This document shows, piece by piece, positions 41,013 through 49,766 of a stretch of 54,789 nucleotides of DNA. The stretch lies in assembly GCA_030528355.1 (NCBI GenBank), contig JAUMZA010000006.1:1-54789 (forward strand), read 5' to 3'. The first letter of the stretch is position 1. Each line of letters opens with the position of its first letter. Source of the stretch: Candidatus Saccharimonadota bacterium (GTDB taxonomy: Bacteria; Patescibacteriota; Saccharimonadia; Saccharimonadales; Saccharimonadaceae). The notes under the pieces were generated by a model, which was not told where the DNA came from, ran no database searches, and saw only the letters and a program-made list of their open reading frames with translations. The translations under genes were made by a program, and so were the position numbers.

Positions 41013-41519
41013 TTACTTTCTCATCTGCACCTGAGTGCCCGCAAGTATATCGCCGAGGTGTCGCTTGTCACGACGTGCTATACCCATGTAGAACATTACC
41101 AAAAACAACCCGCAAGAAACAAGCATAAGAGTGACACTTACAGTATCAAAATCAGTAAACATGCCATGAATCACAGCCATGTGTCCAATTTGCCATGGTA
41201 AAAATTTAATAGTATTGCGAATAAAGCTACTTACAAGAGGACCATTTGTAAAATAGATGGTTAATTTAGCCGCTCTCTTGCCAATACTGCCACCCCTGCT
41301 ATCTAGATAAGAAAACAAGGCAATAATTGGCACAACAGATGTAAATGTGGCAATGAGTTGATTTTGCACCTCGGAAAACCTAGGAATGCCACCCCAGGAC
41401 CACATGTACCACATAGCTGCCACCGCAAATAAGCCAGCGAGATAAAGGCTAATAACCAGCCAGTCAATAAATAGCTCCTTTAGACGATGCTTCAGTGTGA
41501 TAGGGTTATCTTTTTACAT
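41013..41519 (-). pseudogene. RDD-family membrane protein gene with stop at codon 2
   Basis: From GTG at 41423 down, an RDD protein is readable: GKRAAKLTIYF, SFIRNTIKFLPW and KRHLGDILAGTQV. The frame continues upstream with family-like sequence (NPITLKHRLKELFIDWLVIS, the R..D pair of RDD) to an ATG at 41519, but codon 2 is TAA (41514-41516). One change from AAA to TAA would explain it. TGGTATTAT, a -10-like box, lies 6 bases before that ATG. Internal starts would lose the first helix. Possibly a recent null allele; an assembly error is the alternative. Confidence 0.68.
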
Positions 41520-41550
41520 ATTTTTATAATACCAGAATACAGAAGATACA

Positions 41551-41581
41551 TAAAAAAGAACGCCCCCTCACGGAGCGCTCT
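41551..41581 (-). terminator. Terminator of the rplC-rpsH operon
   Basis: Minus strand AGAGCGCTCC/GGGGGCGTTCT (41572-41581 with 41558-41567), loop GTGA, then TTTTTTATG. It marks the break between rpsH and rplF. Confidence 0.8.
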
Positions 41582-41603
41582 TTTTGGCTAATGTGCAGCT
41601 GGT

Positions 41604-42005
41604 TTAGTATACCTTCAAAAGAAGTTCGCCGCCAAGTTTTTGCTTTACAGCTTCTTGGCCGCTCATCACGCCTTTACTGGTGCTGACAAGCACCATGCCT
41701 CGGCCTGATTTTACCTTTGGAATTTCTGCAGATTTTACGTAGACACGGCGGCCTGGCTTACTAACACGAGTAATTTCGTTAATCGTGCAGTTTTCGCCTG
41801 GCTTATTGATGCTAATAACTAGCTCGTTGCGTGGCTTTGCTTCTGCAACAGCAACGTCGGCAAGATAGCCAGCCTTTTTTAGCTGTTCGGCAATCACTTG
41901 CTTCATCTTGCTTGCCGGTACACGTACTTCTGTTTTACCAACCATTTTCGCGTTACGGATGCGAGTAAGAAGGTCGGCGATTGGGTCTGTAGTTTGCATA
42001 GACAT
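41604..42005 (-). CDS. rpsH: 30S ribosomal protein S8
   Basis: 133 aa from ATG 42005 (GGAG 8 bases before). DPIADLLTRIRNAKMVGK, RVYVKSAEIPKVKSGRGMVL, and STSKGVMSGQEA are typical. In most bacteria the next gene is rplF; here the operon ends. S8 is the usual autogenous repressor of spc operons. Confidence 0.97.
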   Translation of the reverse strand: MSMQTTDPIADLLTRIRNAKMVGKTEVRVPASKMKQVIAEQLKKAGYLADVAVAEAKPRNELVISINKPGENCTINEITRVSKPGRRVYVKSAEIPKVKSGRGMVLVSTSKGVMSGQEAVKQKLGGELLLKVY

Positions 42006-42019
42006 ATCTTTTCTCCTTC

Positions 42020-42289
42020 CTACCAACTACTCTTTGTTACACCTGGGATTTCACCCTTTGACGCTTTTTCGCGGAAGTTAATACGGTTAAGGCCGAAACG
42101 ACGCATGTAGGCGTGTGGGCGACCGTTTAGAATATCACGGTTCTTCCAGCGAGTTGGGCTTGAGTTGCGAGGTAGCTTTTGCAAACCTTCTTGATCACCA
42201 AGCTCTTTTAGCTCTGCACGCTTTGCGGCGTACTTTTGGATCATCTTCTTGCGCTTTTCATCGCGGGCAATCATTGATTTCTTAGCCAT
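42020..42289 (-). CDS. rpsN: 30S ribosomal protein S14 (Cys-minus form)
   Basis: 89 aa with no cysteine, thus the zinc-free long form. [20 protein letters not shown] and [20 protein letters not shown] match. Starts overlapping the rplE stop. Confidence 0.97.
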   Translation of the reverse strand: MAKKSMIARDEKRKKMIQKYAAKRAELKELGDQEGLQKLPRNSSPTRWKNRDILNGRPHAYMRRFGLNRINFREKASKGEIPGVTKSSW

Positions 42290-42873
42290 TAGCGACGTCC
42301 TCCTTCTTTTTCAAACGGCATGCCGAACTTTTCAAGCAATGCACGTGAGTGTGCCACTTCTTCGTTATCGATAACAAACGTTACCTGCAAGCCATGAAGC
42401 GACTGGGTTTCTTCAAAGGTAAGCTCTGGGAAGATTGACTGTTCGGTAATACCAACATTGTAGTTACCACCCTTGTCAAACGCCTTTGCACCTACGCCGT
42501 GGAAGTCACGGATGCGAGGCATCGCTACGTTGATGAAGCGATCCATAAACTCGTACATACGTGCACCACGTAGGGTAACGCTGATACCGATGCGGTTCAT
42601 ACCTGCACGGATCTTAAAGCCAGCGATTGACTTCTTTGCCATGCGGTCGATTGGCGCCTGACCAGTAATCTTGGTAAGCGTATTCTTTACTACCTCGTAG
42701 TGGCGCTTGTCGTCCTTGTTTTTACCAAGACCTACACTTACCACAATCTTTTCGAGTTTTGGCACTTGGTTGATATTACCAAGACCTAGTTCGGCTTGTA
42801 GTTCTTTTTTGTACTGATCGTTGTACAAAGCTTTCAAGCGAGGAGTGTAGGCAGTTTTGGTTGCTTTTGCCAT
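42289..42873 (-). CDS. rplE: 50S ribosomal protein L5
   Basis: 194 aa. [40 protein letters not shown], and [14 protein letters not shown] are typical. Binds 5S rRNA with L18. A basic start ([13 protein letters not shown]) and overlap with rplX. Confidence 0.98.
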   Translation of the reverse strand: MAKATKTAYTPRLKALYNDQYKKELQAELGLGNINQVPKLEKIVVSVGLGKNKDDKRHYEVVKNTLTKITGQAPIDRMAKKSIAGFKIRAGMNRIGISVTLRGARMYEFMDRFINVAMPRIRDFHGVGAKAFDKGGNYNVGITEQSIFPELTFEETQSLHGLQVTFVIDNEEVAHSRALLEKFGMPFEKEGGRR

Positions 42874-43193
42874 TACTTAATCTCCTTATTCTTTAGCTGA
42901 CGAGCAACACGTACTGTCTTGCCATCGTCATTCTTTACGTAGCCAACACGGCTCGTGGTTGCTGCTTTTTCATCTACCACCAACGCTACCTTGTGAAGTG
43001 GAGTTGGTACATGAATATCCTTCATGCCGCCACGTGGGTTAAATTGGTTTGGCTTTACCTTGCGGCTTGCCTTGCCAACGCCCTCTACCAATACAGCGTT
43101 CTTCTTTGGTAGCACGGCAATAACCTTACCGGTTACGCCCTTATCCTTACCAGAGATAATCTTTACGATGTCGTCTTTTTTCACACGAGCCAT
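42873..43193 (-). CDS. rplX: 50S ribosomal protein L24
   Basis: 106 aa. VKKDDIVKIISGKDKGVTGK is the KOW motif, and NQFNPRGGMKDIHVPTPLHK follows. Starts two bases after the rplN stop. Confidence 0.97.
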   Translation of the reverse strand: MARVKKDDIVKIISGKDKGVTGKVIAVLPKKNAVLVEGVGKASRKVKPNQFNPRGGMKDIHVPTPLHKVALVVDEKAATTSRVGYVKNDDGKTVRVARQLKNKEIK

Positions 43194-43195
43194 AA

Positions 43196-43564
43196 TTATA
43201 GTACCTCCGGTGCAAGGCTAATGATCTTGTTGTAGCCCATGTCACGTAGTTCACGTGGGACAGGACCAAACACACGAGTTGCCTTTGGATTCTTATCTTC
43301 ACCAATGATAACCGCTGCGTTGTCATCAAAGCAGATGGTTGAGCCGTCTTTTCGCTGAATTTGATCACGAGTACGCACCACTACTGCCTTTACGACAGAC
43401 TTCTTCTTTACGTTACCAGTTGGGTTGGCATCTTTTACGGTTGCCACAATCACATCGCCTACACGAGCGTAGCGGCGACCAGTGCCACCGAGCACACGGA
43501 TGCAAAGAATTTCTTTTGCACCGCTGTTGTCGGTTACCTTCAAACGAGATTCTTGCTGGATCAT
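43196..43564 (-). CDS. rplN: 50S ribosomal protein L14
   Basis: 122 aa, exact family length. [36 protein letters not shown], and [20 protein letters not shown] match. Confidence 0.98.
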   Translation of the reverse strand: MIQQESRLKVTDNSGAKEILCIRVLGGTGRRYARVGDVIVATVKDANPTGNVKKKSVVKAVVVRTRDQIQRKDGSTICFDDNAAVIIGEDKNPKATRVFGPVPRELRDMGYNKIISLAPEVL

Positions 43565-43848
43565 TACGCCTGAGCCTCCTCAACCTCTTCCTTGAGCTCA
43601 ACACGACCACGAGACTTCTCTTCAATCGCTTCAAGCTTAAATGATTTGGTTTTTGATAGCGGACGAGTCTCAACGATACGTACACGATCGCCAACATGAG
43701 CTTCGTTCTTTTCATCGTGAGCAGTGTACTTGCGGCTCACGGTGTATTGCTTACCGTACAGCGGGTGAGTTTCACGGCTAGTTACTGTCACGGTGATGGT
43801 TTTGTCACGCACATCAGAGGTAACAATACCGGTCAAAGTCTTGGCCAT
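43564..43848 (-). CDS. rpsQ: 30S ribosomal protein S17
   Basis: 94 aa. [39 protein letters not shown] and [18 protein letters not shown] are typical; a short acidic tail ([12 protein letters not shown]) is extra. Confidence 0.98.
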   Translation of the reverse strand: MAKTLTGIVTSDVRDKTITVTVTSRETHPLYGKQYTVSRKYTAHDEKNEAHVGDRVRIVETRPLSKTKSFKLEAIEEKSRGRVELKEEVEEAQA

Positions 43849-43849
43849 A

Positions 43850-44068
43850 TTACTTATCTCCTTCTTCCTGCTCGGCAGCGTTGATCGCAGTCAACAAACG
43901 AGCAATCTCTTTGCGAGTTGTGCCTAGCACACGTGGGTTTTGCAATTCGCCTGCACGGTGGCCACGAGTTGCTTCTACCAAATACGCACGCTTTGCTGCC
44001 AAATCTTCACGCAATTGTGCCAAAGTTTTCACTTCTTGCGCTTGCTTGGTTGCTTTTTTGTCAGCCAT
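43850..44068 (-). CDS. rpmC: 50S ribosomal protein L29
   Basis: 72 aa. Helix hairpin with [17 protein letters not shown] and the family end [17 protein letters not shown]. Between rplP and rpsQ as usual. Confidence 0.95.
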   Translation of the reverse strand: MADKKATKQAQEVKTLAQLREDLAAKRAYLVEATRGHRAGELQNPRVLGTTRKEIARLLTAINAAEQEEGDK

Positions 44069-44070
44069 TC

Positions 44071-44484
44071 TTACGCATCCTCTCGCTTAATAAACTTACA
44101 TTTTACTGGAAGTTTGTGGCTGGCAAGACGCATCGCTTCACGCGCTACTTCTTCGCTCACGCCCTTCATTTCAAACATCACAGTACCAGCTTTTACCTTT
44201 GCGGCAAAGAATTCTGGGTTACCCTTACCCATACCCATCTTCAAACCAACTGGCTTGCGGGTTACTGGGATATGAGGGAAGATACGGATCCAAATCTTAC
44301 CACCACGCTTGATGTAGCGGGTCATTGCCTGACGTGCAGACTCGATTTGGCGGCTCGTTACATCGCTATTGCTCTGTGATTGCAAGGCAAAATCACCAAA
44401 TGCAATGTAATTACCGCGGGTTGCTTTGCCGTCGTTCTTACCCTTACGCACCTTGCGGTACTTGGTTTTCTTTGGAAGCAACAT
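44071..44484 (-). CDS. rplP: 50S ribosomal protein L16
   Basis: 137 aa. [35 protein letters not shown], and [20 protein letters not shown] match. Starts overlapping the rpsC stop by one base. Confidence 0.98.
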   Translation of the reverse strand: MLLPKKTKYRKVRKGKNDGKATRGNYIAFGDFALQSQSNSDVTSRQIESARQAMTRYIKRGGKIWIRIFPHIPVTRKPVGLKMGMGKGNPEFFAAKVKAGTVMFEMKGVSEEVAREAMRLASHKLPVKCKFIKREDA

Positions 44485-45122
44485 TAGATATCACTCCTTT
44501 CGCCTTTGTAAATCCATACCTTTACGCCAACGATACCAACGCCTGGGCACATTGCACGTGCAGTGTGGAAGTCGATATCAGCACGAAGGGTATGTAGTGG
44601 CACAGAACCTTCGATTACCTTTTCACGGCGAGCCATCTCGGCGTTGTTCAAACGACCAGCCACCTCGATACGGATACCCTTAGCACCTGCATTCATGGTG
44701 TTTTGTGCAGACATTTTTGTTGCACGGCGGAAGTTGATACGACGCTCAAGTTGGTGTGCGATATTTTCGGCAACCAATTTTGCTGAAAGCTCTGGGCGCT
44801 TTACTTCTTCGATATTAATGCGAACTGGCAAGCTTGCAATCTTTTCAAGCTGCTTTTTTAGTTCTTGCACACCCGCACCACCACGGCCAATCACAACACC
44901 AGCTTTAGCAGTGTGGATGGTAACGGTGATTTGGTTCGCCGAACGCTCAATCTCGATGCGATCAATTGTTGGGCGTGACGCAAACTTCTTTTCGATCAGT
45001 TCGCGGATTTTAATGTCTTCGGCAAGCCATTTACTGAAATCACGCTTGTTAGCAAACCAGCGAGAATCCCAGTTTTTATGAACTTGCAGACGGAAGCTGA
45101 TTGGATTAACTTTCTGACCCAT
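44484..45122 (-). CDS. rpsC: 30S ribosomal protein S3
   Basis: 212 aa. [20 protein letters not shown], the KH domain motif [20 protein letters not shown], and [20 protein letters not shown]-like [20 protein letters not shown] are typical. Confidence 0.98.
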   Translation of the reverse strand: MGQKVNPISFRLQVHKNWDSRWFANKRDFSKWLAEDIKIRELIEKKFASRPTIDRIEIERSANQITVTIHTAKAGVVIGRGGAGVQELKKQLEKIASLPVRINIEEVKRPELSAKLVAENIAHQLERRINFRRATKMSAQNTMNAGAKGIRIEVAGRLNNAEMARREKVIEGSVPLHTLRADIDFHTARAMCPGVGIVGVKVWIYKGERSDI

Positions 45123-45123
45123 C

Positions 45124-45585
45124 TTACTTCTCCTCTACTTTCTTGCTTGGCTTCTTTGCCGCAGGTTTTGCAGCTGGCTTGGCAGCTTTCTTCTCTGCAG
45201 GAGCCTCGGCCTTCTTGGCAGCAGGTTTCTTCTTTGGCTTTTCAACACCAGTTACCTCTACCAAAATGTGGCTTGACTTCTTTTCGAATGGCAACGCACG
45301 GCCACGTGATGCAGGCTTGTAGCGTCGCATGCGTGGGCCAGCCGTTACGCTAAGAGTTGAAATAACCAATGATTTGTTATCCAACCCGTGATTGTTGGTT
45401 GCATTTGCAGCTGCAGATGCAATCGCCTTCTTAACAGCAAGTGCCGCGCGGCGTGGTGTATGATCAAGAATCACTAGTGCATCAGCAACAGTACGGCCAC
45501 GTACCAGGCTCGCAACAATGCTTACCTTGCGTGGGGTCTGATCAACACCCTTAATGAAGGCTCGAACGGTAAAATTCTCTGCCAT
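45124..45585 (-). CDS. rplV: 50S ribosomal protein L22 with Lys/Ala-rich tail
   Basis: 153 aa. The L22 core (about 110 residues; FIKGVDQTPRKVSIVASLVR, ALVILDHTPRRAALAVKKAI, AGPRMRRYKPASRGRALPF) is followed by a 35-residue repetitive tail of KKPAAKK and KPAAKPAAKK type, probably disordered. Tails like this bind RNA. Confidence 0.97.
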   Translation of the reverse strand: MAENFTVRAFIKGVDQTPRKVSIVASLVRGRTVADALVILDHTPRRAALAVKKAIASAAANATNNHGLDNKSLVISTLSVTAGPRMRRYKPASRGRALPFEKKSSHILVEVTGVEKPKKKPAAKKAEAPAEKKAAKPAAKPAAKKPSKKVEEK

Positions 45586-45851
45586 TACTTCTTATCCTTT
45601 CCACCGTGCTTGCGGAACTTGCGAGTTGGGCTAAACTCACCGAGTTTGTGGCCAACCATGTTTTCTGTAACCAACACAGGTACGTGCACACGACCGTTGT
45701 GAACGGCAAAGGTAAAACCAACCATTTCTGGGGTGATTGTGCTTGCACGAGCCCACGTTTTGATCACGGTACGATCACCAACTTTCAAAGCAGCTACTTT
45801 TTTAGCCAACTTTGCATCGACGAACGGACCTTTCTTGAGTGAACGACTCAT
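45585..45851 (-). CDS. rpsS: 30S ribosomal protein S19
   Basis: 88 aa. [40 protein letters not shown], and [20 protein letters not shown] are the family signature. Confidence 0.98.
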   Translation of the reverse strand: MSRSLKKGPFVDAKLAKKVAALKVGDRTVIKTWARASTITPEMVGFTFAVHNGRVHVPVLVTENMVGHKLGEFSPTRKFRKHGGKDKK

Positions 45852-45854
45852 ATA

Positions 45855-46694
45855 CTACCTCTTCCTCTTCGCATCGTGGCGAGTTCGTACGATTAACTTA
45901 TTAGTATCCTTGCGGCGTCGGGTGCGGTAGCCCAAAGTGAGCTGACCCCATGGCGTACGAGGTGGCTTACCACTACCGTGACGACCACCGTCACCACCAC
46001 CGTGTGGGTGATCTGCGGCATTCATTACCACACCACGCACGGTTGGGCGAATACCCTTGCGGCGCTTACGACCAGCCGAGCCGATCTTGACGTTTTGGTG
46101 CTGAACGTTACCAACCACACCGATGTTTGCTTGGCATTCAACACGGAACTTACGCACTTCACCTGATGGCATCTTTACCAAAGCGTAGTCGCCTTCTTTG
46201 GCCATCAACTGTGCCTTTGTACCAGCCGCGCGAACCATTTGGCCGCCCTTGCCTGGTGCAATTTCGATACCATAAATTTGGGTACCAACTGGGATGCGTG
46301 AAAGTGGCATACGGTTTGAAGCCTCAATCGCTGCTTCGCTACCTGCCTCAATCTTCTTACCCTTTACCATTTGAGTATCAGCGAGGATGTAGTGGTACAA
46401 ACCATGCTGATCCTTCACACGTGCGATACGTGCTGAACGGTTTGGATCGTATTCGATTTCTTCAACCGTCAGCTCCAAACCTTCTGCCAAACGGTGGTTT
46501 AGCAGACGATAGTGACGCTTTACCCCACCACCACGGTGACGCACAGTAATGCGACCCTGATTGTTGCGGCCAGCGTTTTGCTTTTTTGTCTTAATCAAGC
46601 TTTTAAGTGGTTTGCGAGTCGTGATGTCGCTCAAATCCTGGCTGGTCATGCCACGACGCGCAGGAGTGGTTGGATTGTATTGCTTTACTGGCAT
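45855..46694 (-). CDS. rplB: 50S ribosomal protein L2
   Basis: 279 aa. GRNNQGRITVRHRGGGVKRH at the start, RGVVMNAADHPHGGGDGGRH near the end (catalytic-centre histidine loop). Normal length. Confidence 0.98.
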   Translation of the reverse strand: MPVKQYNPTTPARRGMTSQDLSDITTRKPLKSLIKTKKQNAGRNNQGRITVRHRGGGVKRHYRLLNHRLAEGLELTVEEIEYDPNRSARIARVKDQHGLYHYILADTQMVKGKKIEAGSEAAIEASNRMPLSRIPVGTQIYGIEIAPGKGGQMVRAAGTKAQLMAKEGDYALVKMPSGEVRKFRVECQANIGVVGNVQHQNVKIGSAGRKRRKGIRPTVRGVVMNAADHPHGGGDGGRHGSGKPPRTPWGQLTLGYRTRRRKDTNKLIVRTRHDAKRKR

Positions 46695-47008
46695 TACTTC
46701 TTCTCCTCTTCTGCAGCTGGCTCATCAAACACTTGAATTGCGCTACCTTCAGCCAATGTTACATAAGCTTTCTTGGTATCTTTGCGCTTAGTAGTGCCAG
46801 GGTAGCGGTTTTTGCCGCGGCTAAAGCGTACGGCTTTGCCCTGTTGCACCAATGTTTTCACACCAGCAACTTCTACGTTAAACTGTGCGGCAACTGCATC
46901 AGCGATTTGCTGCTTGTTGGCAGTCATTGGCACGTCAAATACGTAGGTGTTCTTTTCTGATACTAGGCGATACGCCTTTTCGGTAGCGCGTGGAATTACA
47001 GTAATCAT
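46694..47008 (-). CDS. rplW: 50S ribosomal protein L23
   Basis: 104 aa from the ATG at 47008, which overlaps the rplD stop (TAATG). ATEKAYRLVSEKNTYVFDVP and FNVEVAGVKTLVQQG are typical. A short acidic tail (EPAAEEEKK) follows. L23 sits at the tunnel exit. Confidence 0.97.
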   Translation of the reverse strand: MITVIPRATEKAYRLVSEKNTYVFDVPMTANKQQIADAVAAQFNVEVAGVKTLVQQGKAVRFSRGKNRYPGTTKRKDTKKAYVTLAEGSAIQVFDEPAAEEEKK

Positions 47009-47616
47009 TACGCAACCTCCTTTGTCAGCCATTCAGTAATTACTGGCACAGCCTTTTGGTTTAGTACGATTGTATCAGCGTTCAAGATATCAAACACGGT
47101 TAGATACATTGCACTTACCAAGCGAACTTGTTGCAAGTTAGCGGTTGCACGAATCAACTCTGGAGTCTTTTCGTCTACTACAATCAGCACCTTGCGGTCA
47201 AACTTGTTGTCTGCCAAGAACTTGGCAACTTCTGCAGTTTTACCGGTTGTTTTAATATCCTGTACTACAATCTTCTTCGCTTTGTTTGCCAGGGTAAGTG
47301 CTTGCTTTACCGCTACACGCTTGCTGGTTTTCGAAAGCTTTTTAGTGTAGTTTTCGTTGCCACGTGGACCAAACACGATACCACCGCCACGCCAAATTGG
47401 GTTACGGGTAGAACCGAAACGAGCTCGGCCGGTACCTTTTTGCTTCCATGGCTTTTTACCACCACCGCGAACTTCGCCGCGCTGCTTGGTAGTTGCACTT
47501 GCCAAACGAGCATTTGCTAGGTAGCTGTCGTACGCAAGCTTAAGCAGTTCGTGATTTGGCACGTCAACTGCAAATACTTCTTTAGGAAGCGTTTGTTTTT
47601 TGGTTGCTTCTGCCAT
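47008..47616 (-). CDS. rplD: 50S ribosomal protein L4
   Basis: 202 aa. [40 protein letters not shown], and [20 protein letters not shown] are typical. In gamma-proteobacteria L4 represses the S10 operon; a role on the leader found here is speculative. Confidence 0.98.
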   Translation of the reverse strand: MAEATKKQTLPKEVFAVDVPNHELLKLAYDSYLANARLASATTKQRGEVRGGGKKPWKQKGTGRARFGSTRNPIWRGGGIVFGPRGNENYTKKLSKTSKRVAVKQALTLANKAKKIVVQDIKTTGKTAEVAKFLADNKFDRKVLIVVDEKTPELIRATANLQQVRLVSAMYLTVFDILNADTIVLNQKAVPVITEWLTKEVA

Positions 47617-48230
47617 TACGCATTCCCTCCGATTACAACAAGACCCTTCTTAGGACCAGGCACTGCACCCTTAAGGCCAATCAGGTTGGTTTCTGGATCG
47701 ATGTAGGCAACAGTAAGATTCTTTACTGTTACACGCTCATGACCCATACGGCCAGCCATTCGCTTACCCTTAAAGACTTTTTGTGGATACATTGATCCAA
47801 TCGAACCCGGCTTACGAACGTTACCGTTACCACCATGAGTCTTTTTACTTGTATTAAAGTTGTGGCGCTTTACCGTGCCGGCAAAACCCTTACCTTTGCT
47901 TGTACCAGTTGCATGAACGGTGTCGCCCAGTTCAAATACTGATACGTCGAGTGTGTCGCCTACCTTAAGACCTTCAGGTAGCTCTTCGACACGAAATTCC
48001 CGAATATGCTTCGGGGTCACTTTGGCAGACTTAACGTGACCTGCCACGGCCTTGCTCAGGTTCTTACCCTCACCAAATGCCACCTGCACCGCATTGTAGC
48101 CGTCTGTTTCAACGGTCTTCACCTGAGTTACGGTGATTGGCCCAGCTTGAATCAATGTTACCGGAACAGCAACACCATCCTCGCTGATGATTTGGGTCAT
48201 ACCAATTTTGGTACCGAGAAGTGCTTTCAT
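47616..48230 (-). CDS. rplC: 50S ribosomal protein L3
   Basis: 204 aa from the ATG at 48230 ([14 protein letters not shown]), 5 bases after AGAGGG. The GTG at 48248 is a less likely start. [20 protein letters not shown] and [20 protein letters not shown] match the family. First gene of the main r-protein operon, with its own structured leader and promoter. Confidence 0.98.
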   Translation of the reverse strand: MKALLGTKIGMTQIISEDGVAVPVTLIQAGPITVTQVKTVETDGYNAVQVAFGEGKNLSKAVAGHVKSAKVTPKHIREFRVEELPEGLKVGDTLDVSVFELGDTVHATGTSKGKGFAGTVKRHNFNTSKKTHGGNGNVRKPGSIGSMYPQKVFKGKRMAGRMGHERVTVKNLTVAYIDPETNLIGLKGAVPGPKKGLVVIGGNA

Positions 48231-48365
48231 AGCCCTCTTTACTCCCACTTAAAACCCTTGGTGGCCGATGGTTTCCTGCTGCAACTACCCTGTATTGCTA
48301 CCGGTGCTGCCTCGGACCTTTCGATTCACCAAGGTTGCTTGATATTATTTGTACATAAAAGTAAC
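48231..48365 (-). ncRNA. Structured leader of the rplC operon (candidate r-protein regulatory element)
   Basis: About 135 bases of 5' UTR follow the promoter. An 8-bp long-range stem CCTTGGTG/CACCAAGG (48327-48334 with 48256-48263) closes a 63-base domain that contains GCAA/TTGC and GCAGC-rich inner hairpins and conserved-looking purine bulges (GGTCCGAGGCAGC, CAGCAGGAAACC). It ends 25 bases before the rplC start, so folding could control access. No known Rfam-type motif was recognised. Confidence 0.55.
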
Positions 48366-48371
48366 CTTTGT

Positions 48372-48401
48372 ATTGTAGCATGTTTTGGGCGGTTTCGTCA
48401 A
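48372..48401 (-). promoter_or_regulatory. Promoter of the rplC operon
   Basis: Minus strand TTGACG (48396-48401), 18-base spacer, TACAAT (48372-48377). Confidence 0.8.
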
Positions 48402-48471
48402 GGATAATCTTCTGCATTACTACTGAAATATTTCGACCACCCACAAGCCGGATCAATCCAGCATAAAGCTA

Positions 48472-48500
48472 TTGCATTATTTAGCAAATTGTGCTATAAT
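48472..48500 (+). promoter_or_regulatory. Promoter of the 48563 gene
   Basis: TTGCAT (48472-48477), 17-base spacer, TATAAT (48495-48500), with TGC before the -10. It points away from the rplC promoter 70 bases to the left. Confidence 0.82.
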
Positions 48501-48562
48501 ACATTCAGTTTGAGGCAATCCCGCCCCAAACGCACCTACTATTTTAGAGAGGAGTGGTTCAA

Positions 48563-48895
48563 ATGACCACTTGTTCAGCGAAAACACTACCAGCCTTCCC
48601 TGCTCAATCTCGTGACAGGGTACATCATCATACCGGCGTGCTTCGCCCTAACGAAATCGCTGGCCACATCATGAACACGTTCAATCAACACGCAGCAACC
48701 GCATCGTACCCGACCACTGCTCGTGTGTTTGCACAGTTTATTGTATACTGCCCACCAGAAGGGTTTGAACGAGCGTTACGCAGTGCCCGGCAAATTGCCG
48801 AAAACCATCACTATGATGTGTACCTTGCAAGGTATGAGCGCAAAGAAGGCACAGAACTATACACCGTAGAAACCGTCACCAGACGAATTCCATAA
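48563..48895 (+). CDS. Small protein of unknown function between rpsJ and rplC (110 aa)
   Basis: Family not recognised. ATG at 48563 with GAGAGGAG 9 bases upstream, own promoter and terminator, so probably real. The first 25 residues are polar and His-rich (RDRVHHHTGVLRP), followed by a compact alpha/beta part (VFAQFIVYCPPEGFERALRS, YDVYLARYERKEG) that could be a ferredoxin-like fold. Lies opposite in direction to the r-protein operons. Confidence 0.72.
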   Translation: MTTCSAKTLPAFPAQSRDRVHHHTGVLRPNEIAGHIMNTFNQHAATASYPTTARVFAQFIVYCPPEGFERALRSARQIAENHHYDVYLARYERKEGTELYTVETVTRRIP

Positions 48896-48927
48896 CAGGT
48901 ATAACAGTGTAGCTCGCACCTCTCACA

Positions 48928-48950
48928 CCCCGCTATAGTGCGGGGTTTTT
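48928..48950 (+). terminator. Terminator of the 48563 gene
   Basis: Stem CCCCGC/GCGGGG (48928-48933 with 48940-48945), loop TATAGT, then TTTTT. Confidence 0.92.
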
Positions 48951-48952
48951 AC

Positions 48953-48981
48953 TTTACAAAACACGCAACATCGTGTATAAT
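48953..48981 (+). promoter_or_regulatory. Promoter of the 45-aa gene
   Basis: TTTACA (48953-48958), 17-base spacer, TATAAT (48976-48981), starting two bases after the preceding terminator's U-run. Confidence 0.75.
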
Positions 48982-49025
48982 GAATATTCGTTGGTTTTGT
49001 TGATTTCTATCATCAGGAGGACGTA

Positions 49026-49163
49026 ATGTCAATCTTGCTGCGAACCATTGCAGACCTACTTGCCAAAGGTGGACAAGCCGCCTCAGCACATCCACTTCGC
49101 CGCTGCGATCACGTTGATATGCTGCACGCACAGTTACTTGGTCGGCAATTTTCTCGCCCCTAA
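49026..49163 (+). CDS. 45-residue protein of unknown function
   Basis: Hand-translated: begins MSILLRTIADLLAKGGQAAS and ends HAQLLGRQFSRP. It has a textbook AGGAGG site 5 bases before the ATG, an upstream promoter, and a strong terminator 23 bases after the stop, which together argue for a real gene. The N-terminal 20 residues could form an amphipathic helix; the middle has HPLRRCDHVDMLH. No family recognised. It could be a small regulatory or toxic peptide, but nothing shows that. Confidence 0.6.
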   Translation: MSILLRTIADLLAKGGQAASAHPLRRCDHVDMLHAQLLGRQFSRP

Positions 49164-49186
49164 TGCATATTATCCATCACCAATTT

Positions 49187-49216
49187 GCCGTAGCTATTTA
49201 GGCTGCGGCTTTTTCT
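49187..49216 (+). terminator. Terminator of the 45-aa gene
   Basis: Stem GCCGTAGC/GCTGCGGC (49187-49194 with 49202-49209), loop TATTTAG, then TTTTTCTTT. Confidence 0.88.
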
Positions 49217-49261
49217 TTACGCTCAATTAACGCAAGTCATAGCAATGCCTCTACTAGCAAC

Positions 49262-49289
49262 AAAAATCACCCCACGTTTGTAGGGTGAT
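49262..49289 (-). terminator. Terminator of rpsJ
   Basis: Minus strand ATCACCC/GGGTGAT (49283-49289 with 49266-49272), then TTTTTG. It ends the rpsJ transcript before rplC. Confidence 0.85.
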
Positions 49290-49310
49290 CATTGTACACC
49301 GTGTGCCTAA

Positions 49311-49628
49311 TTACATGCGAATTTCTGCATCCACACCAGCTGGCAGGCTGAGGTTTTGCAGACTATCGATGGTTTTAGGGCTCGCATTAGTGATATCAAT
49401 CAAGCGCTTATGTACACGCATTTCGAACGCTTCACCACCTTTTTTGTACACATGCGGACTCTTTACCACAGTAAAGGTGCTGCGGCGAGTTGGCAAAGGA
49501 ATTGGACCAGCAATATCAGCACCAGTACGAGTAGCAGTGTCGATAATCTGCTTGGCAGACTGATCAATTACTTTGTGATCGTACGCCTTAAGGCGAATAC
49601 GGATTCGCAAACCTTCTTCTTTTTTCAT
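49311..49628 (-). CDS. rpsJ: 30S ribosomal protein S10
   Basis: 105 aa. [40 protein letters not shown], and [12 protein letters not shown] are typical. It is normally first in the S10 operon but here is a single-gene transcript, separated from rplC by two plus-strand genes. GGGAG lies 6 bases before the ATG. Confidence 0.97.
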   Translation of the reverse strand: MKKEEGLRIRIRLKAYDHKVIDQSAKQIIDTATRTGADIAGPIPLPTRRSTFTVVKSPHVYKKGGEAFEMRVHKRLIDITNASPKTIDSLQNLSLPAGVDAEIRM

Positions 49629-49699
49629 ATAATTCTCCCTGGGAATTGACGCACCCCCTTGGCGGCGACATAACCTTTGTTCGCATCATATCTTCTCAT
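49625..49699 (-). CDS. Possible upstream reading frame in the rpsJ leader (24 aa)
   Basis: [18 protein letters not shown] runs from ATG 49699 and ends in a TGA that overlaps the rpsJ ATG (ATGA). The product is strongly basic. No clear ribosome site, so it may be chance; the overlap would allow coupling. The leader also has an ACTTTGT/ACAAAG pairing that spans its start. Confidence 0.25.
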   Translation of the reverse strand: MRRYDANKGYVAAKGVRQFPGRII

Positions 49700-49737
49700 G
49701 GCTGACAAAGTTGTTATCGCAATAGTATTACCGCACT

Positions 49738-49766
49738 ATTATAGCAGCTTATAGGCAAGCACGCAA
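49738..49766 (-). promoter_or_regulatory. Promoter of rpsJ
   Basis: Minus strand TTGCGT (49761-49766), 17-base spacer, TATAAT (49738-49743), directly after the ldh stop codon. The transcript would have a leader of about 105 bases. Confidence 0.8.
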
